Origin: Morella rubra
Taxonomy: Eukaryota; Streptophyta; Magnoliopsida; Fagales; Myricaceae
Reading direction: 5' to 3'
Assembly: GCA_003952965.2 (NCBI GenBank)
Contig: CM025849.1
Coordinates: 24,942,224-25,006,223, forward strand
Length of the DNA: 64,000 bases
The notes beneath the pieces are model-generated. The model did not search any database and was not told where the DNA came from. It saw only the letters and a program-made list of their open reading frames with translations. The translations under genes and the position numbers were made by a program. Positions 33,452 to 44,412 of this stretch are shown here, in pieces; position 1 is the stretch's first letter; each line of letters begins with the position of its first letter.

Positions 33452-34625
33452 ATGGAGCTTATTTCTAAAGTACGTAATCCATTTATCATAGAGTACAAAG
33501 ATTCCTGGGTGGAAAAGGTCAGCATTGTGTTTGTGTGTACGTGTGTGTGCCAATTGCCTAAGGAGCATTATAGAATTTTATTATGGTCCCTTGCATGTTA
33601 AGGAACTTTGTCCCCATCATTACTGGTTCTACACTTGACATTTTGGTGTTGTAACTTCCAGGGTTGCTTTGTATGCATTGTGCTAGGATATTGTGAAGGA
33701 GGAGACATGTGGGCTATATTCATTGCTTAAGTCAGTTATTTGGTTAATGTCCCAGTATTCTGCTTGGACATGATTTGGTCTTGCTTTTTTCTGACTTTGC
33801 ATAATTGCCTCTTCATGTTATAGGGCAGAAGCTATTAAAAGGGCCAATGGTGTTCATTTTCCCCAAGAGGTTGTCACTCTTGCTGCCAAGTTTCTATCCT
33901 TTTTTTCGCTGAAATAAAATTGACCATTCTGTGATTAGAAATTAAATTTAGACTATAGATCTCCCTGGTTCATACTTGAAATTTTTCATAAATGCAGAAA
34001 CTCTGCAAATGGTTAGTTCAACTCCTCATGGTGCTTGATTACTTGCATGCCAACCATATTCTTCATCGTGATGTCAAGGTTAGTGGCAGACTAACAAAGA
34101 AAATCTAGTTTAATTTTCTATGTGAAAACCCAAAGCTAATTTTCTCTGACGGTATTCCAAAATTGCTTTAGTGCTCAAATCTATTTCTGACAAGAGATCA
34201 AGACACACGTCTAGGTAAGTTTCCTTCTTCTTTTGTTCCCTCTTTTTCGTGATTAGAAGTTCGTTTTGGACTCATCTATTGTGCCATGTTGTATAGTTTT
34301 ATTGTTAAATTTGTTTATTAGACTACATTTACACATCTTTTCTCACCTCTACTTTGTATGGTTACCATGGGTTTTCTGCTCCATATGCTGGTTGTGGAAA
34401 CTCCAAGCTACATGTGGCTTGACCTTCTTGCTGATACACCGTATGGTTCCAAATCAGACATATGGTCTTTGGGTAAAGTAACATCTTTGTTTTGAAATTT
34501 TAATATAAGTCTAGACTTACTAACTCTTGATCTTTAGCGGATTTTTTTGTGAATAATGCCATGCATATTTTCCAGGATGCTGTATATATGAAATGACTGC
34601 TCACATGCCTGCATTTAAAGCCTTT
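33452..34625 (+). pseudogene. captured NEK5/NEK6-like kinase gene segment, seven exons with introns
   Basis: Exons: 33452-33516 (MELISKVRNPFIIEYKDSWV), 33662-33708 (GCFVCIVLGYCEGGD), 33824-33869 (AEAIKRANGVHFPQE), 33998-34078 ([20 protein letters not shown] then ILHRDVK), 34172-34214 (CSNLFLTRDQDTRLG), about 34394-34472 ([20 protein letters not shown] then IWSLG) and 34576-34625 (CCIYEMTAHMPAFKAF). Six introns have GT-AG borders and preserved phases. This is the central kinase domain of plant NEK5/NEK6-type NIMA-related kinases. The catalytic HRD is present. The ATP-binding glycine loop and VAIK lysine lie upstream of the captured part, and the DFG segment is lost before exon 6, where MCPE reads MWLD. 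It cannot be an active kinase. It was captured as genomic DNA, not through RNA. Confidence 0.9.
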
Positions 34626-35892
34626 GTAAGTTTCTGACCTGCAGTTACTAAAGGTCTAGAGTGCTATGTTGTCTCTTTCCCATTTTTCCTGGTCAAGTAA
34701 CTAGGTATAGAATGAAATATCAGTTTCAACCTTCTTTTTCTTTTGTTCAGTTAGATAGCCTTGATGGAACCCATTGATGATGACAGGGAATCAATATTGG
34801 TTCATATGAGAGTGTACAAGAGTCCATTGTGTTGTGATTTATGCTTTTCTGTTAGAAACCATAAACTTCCCCTATAGTTGCAGAAATTCTTAACGAGATG
34901 GAGAGTGTCTCAATTAAGAAAATCTTAGCAATGTCTCTGGTTGTTTTTAACATCATTATGACATTATTTCTGGTGTGACATAAGCTTGCAAAATGTTTGT
35001 GTTATTGGAGTTTTTTACACAGTTGGTTTGTACACACGTAGTGCAGAACTTTGAATAAAAACAGGTGCAGTTACTTTCACTGAAAAACAGAGCACCCATG
35101 TTAAGAGATTCAAACTCACCATGCTTATGCTCTTTAAATATTGTGCAGGGGATGCTGTATTGGTTATGAATACCTGATTTGATGAAGATCTGTCATGTGA
35201 ATTGCTGCTTGACTTTGATTTTTCGGAAATTTAAATATGATGAAGATCTGTTATGTGAATATGATATGAATATATACATGGATATTACTCTGTTATGGAT
35301 TAATCTCTATTATAAGTGCAACTCCATATTTTTCTTCATATCTGTGTTAATTTTTCTTCATATCTATGCTAATTTTTCTTCATATCTATGCAATAAGGAA
35401 ACTGATGGAGGAATGTTGTGAAATGAAAACAAATGAATTGCAGAAACTCAAAAAAAGAAAAAAAAACAAATTGATTGTAATGAAATTGAGAAAATGACAC
35501 AAAACAAATGGATTGCAATAAATGAGAAAACTATTGAAAAATTGCAGAATTGAAATCAATGCCATGACCGAATTGCACTATTTCACCGAAATTCTAATTC
35601 ACAAGAAATTCAATTACGACAATCTCCACGATCAACTTCCGTCGTTGTTGGGGGCAAGAAAAACAAATATGGACGGCGGCTTTAGCTCATCGGCAATGGA
35701 GGCACCTCTCTTGACGAAGTGGAGCTCGTCAACGTTGCTGGACCAGTGCTGACAGAAGCTTTGTCGTTGAATCAGGGCTCTCTGCACGCGGCAGAGTCGA
35801 CCACGCTTTGACGACCTTATTCCGTGGGGGCTAAGCTTTTGCGACGAATTTGGTGGTTTCAACTACGGAAGCCGTTGTCGTTGAAGACCACA
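34626..35892 (+). other. 3' interior of the Pack-CACTA, no certain coding sequence
   Basis: It contains a possible further kinase-gene remnant near 34750-34800, a triplicated TTTTTCTTCATATCT(G/A)TG word (about 35330-35390), and a GC-richer stretch 35630-35880 with a short unrecognised ORF (35522-35752). The last stretch may be a second captured fragment. Confidence 0.4.
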
Positions 35893-35904
35893 TTTCTTGT
35901 AGTG

Positions 35905-36343
35905 TACCTTCCAGTCAATAGATGTATAGTTCTTTAGACTTTAAATGGTACTATAATGTAGTTCATGCCCCTATATTTGTATCCAGCTTCTGAAAGTCGT
36001 TTGTATTTTTAGTAGGGAGTAGATCACCGTTGGAGTCTATTGAGAGTAATACCAGTTCATCACAGGATAAATCCCACCAGTCTTGGCGTTCCTCTAGTGA
36101 TTTTGGAAATCACTGTTAGTTTAGGAAATACAAATATTTTGTATATTTGTCAACTCTCCTTTTAGTCAAAGATTGTACATATCTTTTCAATATATATACA
36201 ACAACTGTGTAGCCCAAACCATTATCAGAGTCTACAATTTTAACCTTGCTCATTGCTGTCCACAATTGAAGGCATGTCATTCTTGTCAAAATCAACTTCT
36301 GTTTGAGGGCCGGTAAGCCTTGATCTGAAGCATGACTTGCGGG
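35905..36343. other. truncated RLP downstream flank, right end of copy A
   Basis: Matches 62146-62581 (flank of RLP-C) and, less well, 11089-11475. It stops abruptly at GACTTGCGGG, where copy B begins. Nothing coding. Confidence 0.85.
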
Positions 36344-36344
36344 A
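36343..36344. other. junction between tandem copies A and B
   Basis: Left of the junction the sequence follows the RLP-C flank (ACTTGCGGGA; compare 62573-62582). Right of it the sequence follows the middle of the gypsy LTR (GAAAAAGGTGGAGAG; compare 3515-3530). Only about two bases (GA) are shared, which indicates end joining or template switching, not recombination between long repeats. Confidence 0.85.
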
Positions 36345-36584
36345 AAAAGGTGGAGAGAATATCACGGAGCACGACCTAACAGGGACAAGAACTACTTGCT
36401 AAAATCTCAGCTAGAGAAAAAGAGAGAAACGTGGGCGAAAGCACTATAAAAAGAGAAGCTAATGATGAGAAGGTAAGGGATTTCTTATGTGAAAAAATAG
36501 CAAAAACACTTGCATAAAAATAAGAAACTGACTTAAGCTTCGAGGTTCCACACCTCGGAACCCGGGGTCTTTTATTGTTTTACA
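36344..36584 (+). repeat. partial gypsy LTR at the left end of copy B
   Basis: Matches the right half of the LTR at 3302-3761. The rest of the element is absent, because the duplication began inside the LTR. Confidence 0.85.
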
Positions 36585-36842
36585 GGGAAAGATACAGGAA
36601 GATCAAACTGCTTTTACTCTAACGTATTGACCGTAAACCAACTGAGTTATCAACCCGTATCGATGGAATCATGCGTGAGACTTGATAAGCATTATCCTTA
36701 AAATCATGCTATGCTTCAATTCAAAATTTCAAACTTTCCCTTGAGACTTTGCTGTAGACTTTGATGTGAGACCTATATCCCTAGAATTGTACGATATTTC
36801 TACATCATTTTGACTTATTACATTGAGAGAAGAAGTTGAACT

Positions 36843-37713
36843 TTAATCAACCTTATCACCATACATATCTCCTAAATATTTGAAGAGATTGCAATGAGGA
36901 GGATTATCCTTATTACTCCATTGAAATGTCACCTTATTGCTCCAGCTATCCTCCTCATTAATAGATGATATTGTGTCTAGCTGGTTGTCTATATGATGGT
37001 ATTGGTCCAGATAGATTATTAATGTTTGAAAACCTAAACTTAGACAAGAGATTAAGTCTAGCAAATGATATTGGTATTTGGCCAGACAATTTATTGTCAG
37101 AGAGTTCTAGGTCTTCCAAGTTCATGAGATTGGATACTTTGTCTTGGATATGGCCTGAGAAGTTATTATCGTTAAGATCTAACACATGAAGCAGCTTCAA
37201 ATGACCAATCTCAGTAGGTATGTTGCCATTGAGACTATTGTTATTATGGTAAAATCCTCAGTAATAGCAAGCTAGAGGGAGAATTGTATTGGAAAACCGA
37301 ACGATTGCCTATCCTAAAAAATGGTAAAATGTAAGAGCTTTCGTTTTCCAGAGCTTGTGTGCCTGATATTAATGCTGGTGATGTGCAGAGTTCTTTTCAG
37401 ATTTCACCAGATATTAGATTATGACAACCCCAAATATTCGAGCCTTAAAAGGGTCAAAAACAATAGGGAATTGAATCTGTATGTGATACTGTTGACATCA
37501 AGAAATTAACAACCTGCTTCTTTAGATTTGATTGCTAGACAAGCAATTGACCAGCCAACTAGTATGCAACAAGATCAAACAATTCAATGTTTTTAAATCC
37601 ATCAGAATGAACTATGTTGTAATCTGTTGGAATAGTCTCGAGCAAAAAAAATTGTGCAATGGCAACAAAGAAACTTGCAATGCATTAGTAATCTTGATTG
37701 CTCCAATAATATT
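36843..37713 (-). pseudogene. RLP pseudogene fragment 1 (copy B)
   Basis: Counterpart of 4020-4895 with the same LRR words (e.g. LEDLELSDNKLSGQIPISFA) and the same odd tail. Equally decayed. It joins directly to the sequence after 5127, lacking the 238-bp segment of copy A. Confidence 0.8.
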
Positions 37714-37889
37714 AGAGAATTCAAGCTTTCAAAAGACATTGCAAAAAGCAGAAGAAGAAATTAAGGAACAGTTAGGATGTGAAGGCATCGGTTCACAGGT
37801 TGAGTTTGGGCCAAACCTTTTGGAGTTCTGTGTTGGACATGTCTTGGCTTTATAAAAACAAATTGAACAGATTTATAAAATCAGTACGT

Positions 37890-38450
37890 ATTATAGCCTT
37901 CTACACAATCTGGCCCAAGACACTACCAGTGCTATTCTCCAACTAAAAGTATGCTACTCTCCAATTGCAGTTTAGAGTCAAAGGACTGCCTACTCCCCAA
38001 AAACCAATTATAAAGCCAAGTACCACTGTGATAGGAAACCATGAAATCCTATGCCCAGGTTTCTCATGATCTTGATTGTCCTTGTCTCTGTTGCTAATAA
38101 TAGTGTTAGTATGTGAGCATTGGTTTGGAAGTGGGGCACCACATGGTCAGGATTCCCTCATATGCTATGGCACCAAAGCTTTGTAGCTGAGTACCTGCCA
38201 GTATTTGTCCATAGAGATTGTTTGCTACATCAAACGTAGACAAGAAATTCAAACTAACAAATGATATTGGTATTTCACCAAACAATTGATTGTCGGAGAG
38301 GTACAAGGTTTCCAAGTTCGTGAGCTCTAATAATTAGTTTGGAATATTGTCTGAGAAGTTGCTACTATTAAGAACCAACGCATGAAGCAACTTTAAACGA
38401 CCAATCTCTGTAGGCACGAAGAACAATTTTGTAAGTGGTTTGAGGAGCAA
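37890..38450 (-). pseudogene. RLP pseudogene fragment 2 (copy B), C-terminal region
   Basis: Counterpart of 5320-5866: the last LRRs (METLYLSDNQLFGEIPISF) and the cap. Its longest frame is shorter than in copy A, because a small loss near 38150 shifts the frame within the cap. The membrane segment is still readable in another frame. Confidence 0.82.
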
Positions 38451-39204
38451 GTAAAAGTTACAAATATAATAACATTATATATATATAAATTAAGGTTGAG
38501 TTGTCATTCTATGCATTTAATGCAGTAACTAATAAAGACTTGTAATTATTTTCTCATCTATTTAGAATCATATGATGCACAATGAAAATCCCTCAAGAGT
38601 GTCACCAAAATTATATGCCTTGGTATGTGGTCATCTACACGTAGCTATCGATATTTAAGGTGCATGGTGAGGGGAGTTCGGTACCACACAGTTGGTCTTG
38701 AAAAGTCTCATAGAACTCAAAACAGTGGGTGATTGTTTAGGGGGTCACAACGGCTAGTTGCACGACTTCTATGGGGTCATAAATAATATAATATGCCGGA
38801 AATACTTGGGTAAGAATGTGACTTAAGTCTTAAAGTGTGCTTAGTGGGATACCCGAAATATAGAAGTGGCGTACAGGTAAATGAACACTATACAAGCGTC
38901 AATACATGCATAACATGGTATGAAGAATATCCATTCACTCTAGTTTGTCAAGCAAATCAAGTATTTTATCTCAACGATCTCAAATTAGGCTGTAATTGGC
39001 GTGTCGTACGGAAGATATCTCACAGAATGTATATGACATCTGTTCATTGGCTAATAACAATGATGCAAAGAGTTATGATGGTGAAAGAGCGAATATTGAG
39101 CCATTACAAGCAAGTGACCTTGGCCTCACGTTATTCGTTGATCTGAATGATAATGACTTGGTTCCTCTAAATTGAGAAGATATACTTCCCGAAGAGGCTG
39201 ATGT

Positions 39205-40991
39205 TGTTGGCTTTTGTTTACAATAGATATTCTGATGATTTCAATAAATAAATTAAGTTTACAAATAACATCTTCAAAGTCAAAGACTCTTTTAGCAAAG
39301 AGCCAAAGATAAGAAGATTGAAGATCAAGAAGATGCCAGAAACTCAAAAGTGAAGATTCAAGACCATAAGGATAACCTTGTAACTCTAGTTTTAATTTTG
39401 ACAAGAATTTGAATCACACACTGCATATTTTACAAAACCAAGTATAAATATTTGGGGTAAAATCATAGTTAGCCCCATAAGTATGAGCAAAAATCAAATT
39501 GGTACCCCTAATTGTCAATTCAGCGATTTAAGACCCATAACTTTTGAAAGTCATCAATTCTAGCCCCCTGTCTAAATTAGGCGTTAAATCAAACGGAAAA
39601 TCATGCAAAATGACCAAAATGCCCCTCCAAGACTAAGTTTTTAAAAATAAATAAAAATAATAAAAATTTAAGAAATAAATTAAAAATAAATATATTATTG
39701 AAATAGAGTTTCAACTTTTATTTAAAAAATATTACTTTTTAAAAAAAAAATTATTTTTTATTTTTAATGATTTTTTAGTAATTTTATCTTGAGGGGCATT
39801 TTGGTCATTTTGTATGATTTTCCGTCGAATTTAATGCCCAATTTAGACAGGGGGCTAGAATTGATGATTTTCAAAAGTTATAGGTCTCAAATCGCCGAAT
39901 TGATAATTAGGGGTACCGATTTGATTTTTGCTCATACTTATGGGGCTAACTATGGCTTTATCCCTAAATCTTTTTATCTCAAGCTTGGTAAAAAAAATAT
40001 GTTTCAAGTGTTTTCAAATCATACCTTTGTAACTCCTAAATCTCCTTTATATCTTTAGGAGTTAGGTTTTGAGATAGGGTCTTAAAATAGCCAAAATCGC
40101 ACTTCAAAATCTTTAAGGGCTACATTTTTAGATATAAAAGTTGACCTCTACATATACCGATTGACCCAATATCGATCACTTCATATAGCGGTCGACTGGG
40201 ATAGTTTCCCAAATGTCAGAGTGCCTATATTTATGACCGTTGGACAACAGATACCTGTAGCAGTCAACTGCTACGGATGCTAATCTACAGGTATAACTTA
40301 TGTTTTAACAGACTCATCCCCAACGAAAATGGCTATTTTTGCCTTGAGGCTTATATATAGACCACTATTAAGTTTGTAAAATGTGGGAAAAAGACCATAT
40401 ATCATTTCTATAGATTGAAAAAGATAAAAAACCTTCTTACTCATATTATCATTCACACAATTACACTTTCTTATCCTTGTCATTTTGTGAAGCAAAATGA
40501 AATAGAGCTTTTCATTTTATTATCCACTCTTTGAGAGAATTAATTTCTTGTTATTTTCCTATTCAAAAGAGGTGATTCCTTTAGTAAGGTTGTTCACTAA
40601 AGAAGAAGCTTAGAGAGGGTATATCTCCAGCTTGGTTGGGTTGTAAGTAGTGCGCCAGAAAAACCACTTGGGTTCTGAATTTTAAACCCAGAAAAGCACT
40701 TGTAACATTCATTAGCACCCAGAAGCTAGAGTGTACACTATTGAGAAGATAGTGGAGAAAATCTCAAGGTTTGGAAAGAAGCTTGAAGGGTGGATGTAAG
40801 CGAGTTTTTTGAACCACCTAAAATCACTATGTTTGCTTTTCTAACCCTACACTTTACATTCAGCACTAATTTACTTGATACATCAGTATACTTGTGTTAA
40901 ACTAGTCTTTATTTTGCAAACACTTTTTTGGGGTTAAAACATAAAAAGTTTGGAAGCTCAATTCACCCCCTCTTGGGTTGCCTTAATCCTA
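39205..40991 (+). mobile_element. Ty1/copia-like solo LTR fossil (copy B)
   Basis: Same ends and position within the transposase as 6634-8413; contains the MITE. Its insertion therefore predates the tandem duplication. Confidence 0.7.
39454..39965. mobile_element. MITE with long inverted arms (copy B)
   Basis: 512 bp, the fuller version of 6883-7380. The right arm keeps TATGATTTTCCGTCG, which pairs with the left arm and is missing from copy A. Confidence 0.87.
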
Positions 40992-42993
40992 GAAACTTTA
41001 GATGCTTCACTCGTTAAAGAATAACACGAAAGTCCCAACAATGATGCTCAATTTATAAACGACGATGACTCAATCGATGAAGAAGGGTTTGATGAAGATA
41101 ACATAGATGAAGAAGAGCAGTGGGTGACTAATAGCATGTCTGATTGATTGATAAATAGTTTTAACAAATTGTTTGATTGGAGTTTATATTCAAGTCTTCA
41201 TTTTTTGTGTAATTTGCTTATTGATACATACTTATATTAGTTTTTTTGGTAGATATATGAAGGGACAATTATACCTATGGGTGGGAGGCGACTTTGATTT
41301 CCTGGATCTGCATAGTCTACTCCATCCCCGACTAACAACGGTTCACCCAAAATGTAAATATCGACTTTATCTCTTTTAACTCTACAAATTTAACTAACCA
41401 ATGGTCTTTTTCATCTAGCGACACCTGAAGCTTCTCGACAATGTGGTGTGTCCCGATGCATTACTTTATAAAAGTTTCGAGTGAAGGAAAAAAATACATG
41501 TTTACATTGCCAACGACCATACCGAAGTAGATTCACGAGAGGCGCATGGCTTGCGACAAAAGTGGGAGTACTTGTGAGTATGTAAGCTCCATTTGCTACA
41601 CAAAATTGGTTAACAGTATCTCACGATATCAAAGACAAAATTACAAAGCATGTGTTGGTAATTTTTTATTCCATTACATTTACTTACATTACACGCTAGG
41701 TAAATTGATATTAAAAATCTATGATTATGGTAGTCTAAGTGCAAGAAGACTTTGACCTTAATATGAGTCGGGAGAAGGATTGAAGAACCATTGATGAGAT
41801 AATGAGTAATGCATATCGATATCATAAGGGTACGTTATATGCACATTATAAGAAGTATGGGATCACAGAGCAAGCACTGTTGCACCCATATATGATCACG
41901 TTAGAAGAAAATTGGTGTGCACACTAATGGTATGTAGCGCTTTGTTTTAGTTTGTTACTGTAATAGTTAACACTGAAGTCTCATCAATACAATAAATCAG
42001 TATTGATGGTGCACCACACTGTTGGCTTAAGAACGTTCTTTCATCTTTGAAAGCAAATGGTAACAATGTTACAAAATTAGTATTTGAATATGTTAGTTAA
42101 TTTGCACTTATACTTGAGGTTCAAGAAAACTTCAATGAGTTAGACTTACTGTTCATGCAGGAATGTAAGTCTCATCAATCACCAATGATGGCAAATCCTA
42201 CTGAAGTCAAATTGATGGTACACCACACTGTATGGCTTCATCATGATACACAAATATGAAATTATCATGTCTTCGTGGACAATGTGTTTAGTATTGTTTT
42301 CATTAGATGGAAACTAAACAATTGTGTAGTATTCGATGTTAGTAACAAATCAAATGTTACAAAATTTAGTAATTACAACTTACATGATGCGACGTTTTAC
42401 ACTGCGAGATATTTTCGAACGTCATCGTTAATACGATTAGCAACTATGCCCGTGATTAGCAATTGGATATTGTACATGACAACTAATATACATTTTATAC
42501 CGATGGACTGTGTTCTAACGTTTTCACTACAAAACAAACATCAACTAATGAACATGTGTGATCAATCGTTGAAGCCCTTTCGAATGATGGTTTGATGCGT
42601 TGTTCGAATATATTCAAATGTATATTAGGGACAAAAAGTAGCCGATGCAAATTTGATCCTCGTTCGAATGCTTTCAAACCAAAATGTGACAAAATCGTCC
42701 CTAAAAGTGTACCTTGTGTTCTTAAACTTTGAATAGAATCAAATGTTAACTAGGGATGAAAACTACCCCGCCAAAGAAAATTATATTCGAATGCGTTCAA
42801 ACATTAGCTGGCTGTGTTTGTCTCTAAAATTCTTTTTCAGGGACGCATGAAAATGTTCTTCTCTCAATACCCTTTAGCGACGGCGCTACAATGACGACAA
42901 GGAGTCGAATTATTTTTGTATCTAAAGATTGTTAGAGACAAAATTTTGACCTTCAGGGACTTTTTGTCCCCTGTGGCCAAAAATGGTGTATTG

Positions 42994-44412
42994 TAATTCT
43001 GTCAATCATATATACATTTTACCAAGTGAATTAATTGTTTAGATTCTTTTTGGATTTATTTTTACCCACAATCAAATCTTTCAGGTACCTTAGATCTTTT
43101 ATCCTATCCCCGGGGCACAAGCATTATGACCAAGGAAATTGTCATGCCGACGTGAGATTGGGGACACGTCGCGCTGTGGATGGGTGATTTGTAGTTTATG
43201 CCCCAATATTTGTATCCGGCTTCTGAAAGTCGTTTGTATTTTCCGTAGGGAGTAGATTACCGTTGGAGTCTATCGAGAGTAATACCAGTTCATCACAGGA
43301 TAAATCCCACCAGTCTTGGCGTTCCTCTGGCGATCGTGGAAATCACCATTAGTTTAGGAAATACAAATATTTTGTATATTTGTCAACTTTCCTTTCAGTC
43401 AAAGATTGTACGTATCTTTTCAATATATATACGACAACTGTGTAGCCCAAACCATTATCAGAGTCTACAATTTCAACCTTGCTCATTGCTGTCCACAATT
43501 GAAGGCTTGTCATTCTTGTCAAAATCAACTTCTGTCTGAGGGCCGGTAAGCTTTGATCTGAAGCATGACTTGCGGGAGCTGAGGGAGCTTGATATGAGGC
43601 ATCCCCCCAGGGTACTCTGACAGGCTCATTTTTTATCATTGTGTGGAGCACACAAATATACGATTTACTAGGTCTTAGCTAACTCGTCTCCCAATTCACA
43701 CCTCCCATCAACTTTTCCACCAGTGTCTCTGCACCGGCCCACTTAACAATGCAAGTCATCAGTCTATGTGAAAAAAATACTCTTCTTTTCCCGTCTACCA
43801 CGCTAAGTGTTCAAATCACAAATCAGCCTCAACCAAAATCTCTTTTTCGCACCTGCAATCAAGTCCACCGCGCTTGAGTTATGTCCTACATGTTACATCG
43901 GCACATACCGTGTCCTTTCTTCCTACATGCATATTGGTGGGTAGTACAGGAATCCTACTATTTTCCCTTCCACTCAGATGATGTTCCAAATTTCCAATCA
44001 TATATATACATGAACTGCTCCCCTTCTTATGTAAATGTTTTTCGAATTCTCTGGTCTTTAATTGACAAGTTAATATATACCGCTGCTTGTACTCGTAAAG
44101 AAAATTTTGATCCAAGGGCGCAAAAAGCTTCAGAAACTTCCAAACAAAAACTTGATTGTTGATCTAATATAAAAATGGTCTAATTAAACAGTTAGATCCA
44201 ACACAAAAACAAAGAGCAAGACAATATATGGAATTAATCCGGCATCCGTTACTGAAATATATAAATTATAGAACACCCACTTCAGAGACACAAAAAGAGT
44301 TTGACCAAACTTGAGTCGGGCGAGAGAAGAAAATGAGAGAGAATAAAAGATCTAAACTGATTAAAAAAAACAAAAAAAAACAAACAAACACGGGAGACAT
44401 AAGTTGTGATTT
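42994..44412. other. downstream flank of RLP-B, non-coding
   Basis: Near-identical to 10891-12330, including the old deletion at about 43193. No gene seen. Confidence 0.75.

Larger units (their letters stand above)
31321..35904 (+). mobile_element. Pack-CACTA transposon, 4584 bp, carrying a NEK-like kinase segment
   Basis: Perfect 12-bp inverted termini (CACTACAAGAAA at 31321-31332, TTTCTTGTAGTG at 35893-35904) are flanked by a 3-bp target duplication TAC (31318-31320 and 35905-35907). The uninterrupted site reads ATTACCTTCC at 62141-62150. Near the left end, variants of GTNACTAAAGG and CGTTACTAAA recur (about 31360-31680), as expected for subterminal repeats. No transposase is encoded, so it depends on another element. 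The interior holds kinase exons with introns (33452-34625), a stretch that looks like a plant 5' leader (GGGTTTTAGGGTTTCC near 32112), and a GC-richer end at 35630-35870. Strand is given by the kinase, since the element itself has no transposase. Confidence 0.93.
3515..36343 (+). repeat. tandem segmental duplication, copy A
   Basis: Everything from the middle of the LTR at 3515 to 36343 recurs in the same order and orientation in 36344-62582. Anchor offsets drift stepwise: 32827 at 3521, 32577 at 8596, 32104 at 10391, 32059 at 17447, about 30510 at 22005-26279, and 30826 at 30940. Each step is a discrete indel: about 240 bp near 4890, losses in the B transposase near 41922-42480, an extra 1.5 kb in A at 18250-19770, and the 4.58-kb CACTA insertion in A at 31321. 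By eye, unique parts differ by only a few bases per kilobase. Confidence 0.93.
38570..42993 (+). mobile_element. CACTA remnant, 3' half (copy B)
   Basis: Same order as 5986-10890: TNP2-type tail (VNEHYTSVNTCITWYEEYPF, QVFYLNDLKLGCNWRVVRKI), LTR (39205-40991) with MITE, acidic tail near 41060-41125, TNPA-like remains at 41770-41920, and terminus GGCCAAAAATGGTGTATTG at 42975-42993. Between about 41922 and 42480 a series of deletions and shuffled pieces has removed most of the later TNPA-like blocks that are present in copy A. Confidence 0.78.

Noticed and set aside
33452-34625. Functional NEK kinase gene
   Set aside because: No ATP-binding lobe, no DFG segment and no C-terminal region inside the element; only a captured segment.
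35522-35752. 76-codon ORF at the right end of the Pack-CACTA
   Set aside because: No similarity recognised. It starts in AT-rich filler and runs into GC-richer DNA; kept only as a possible second captured fragment.
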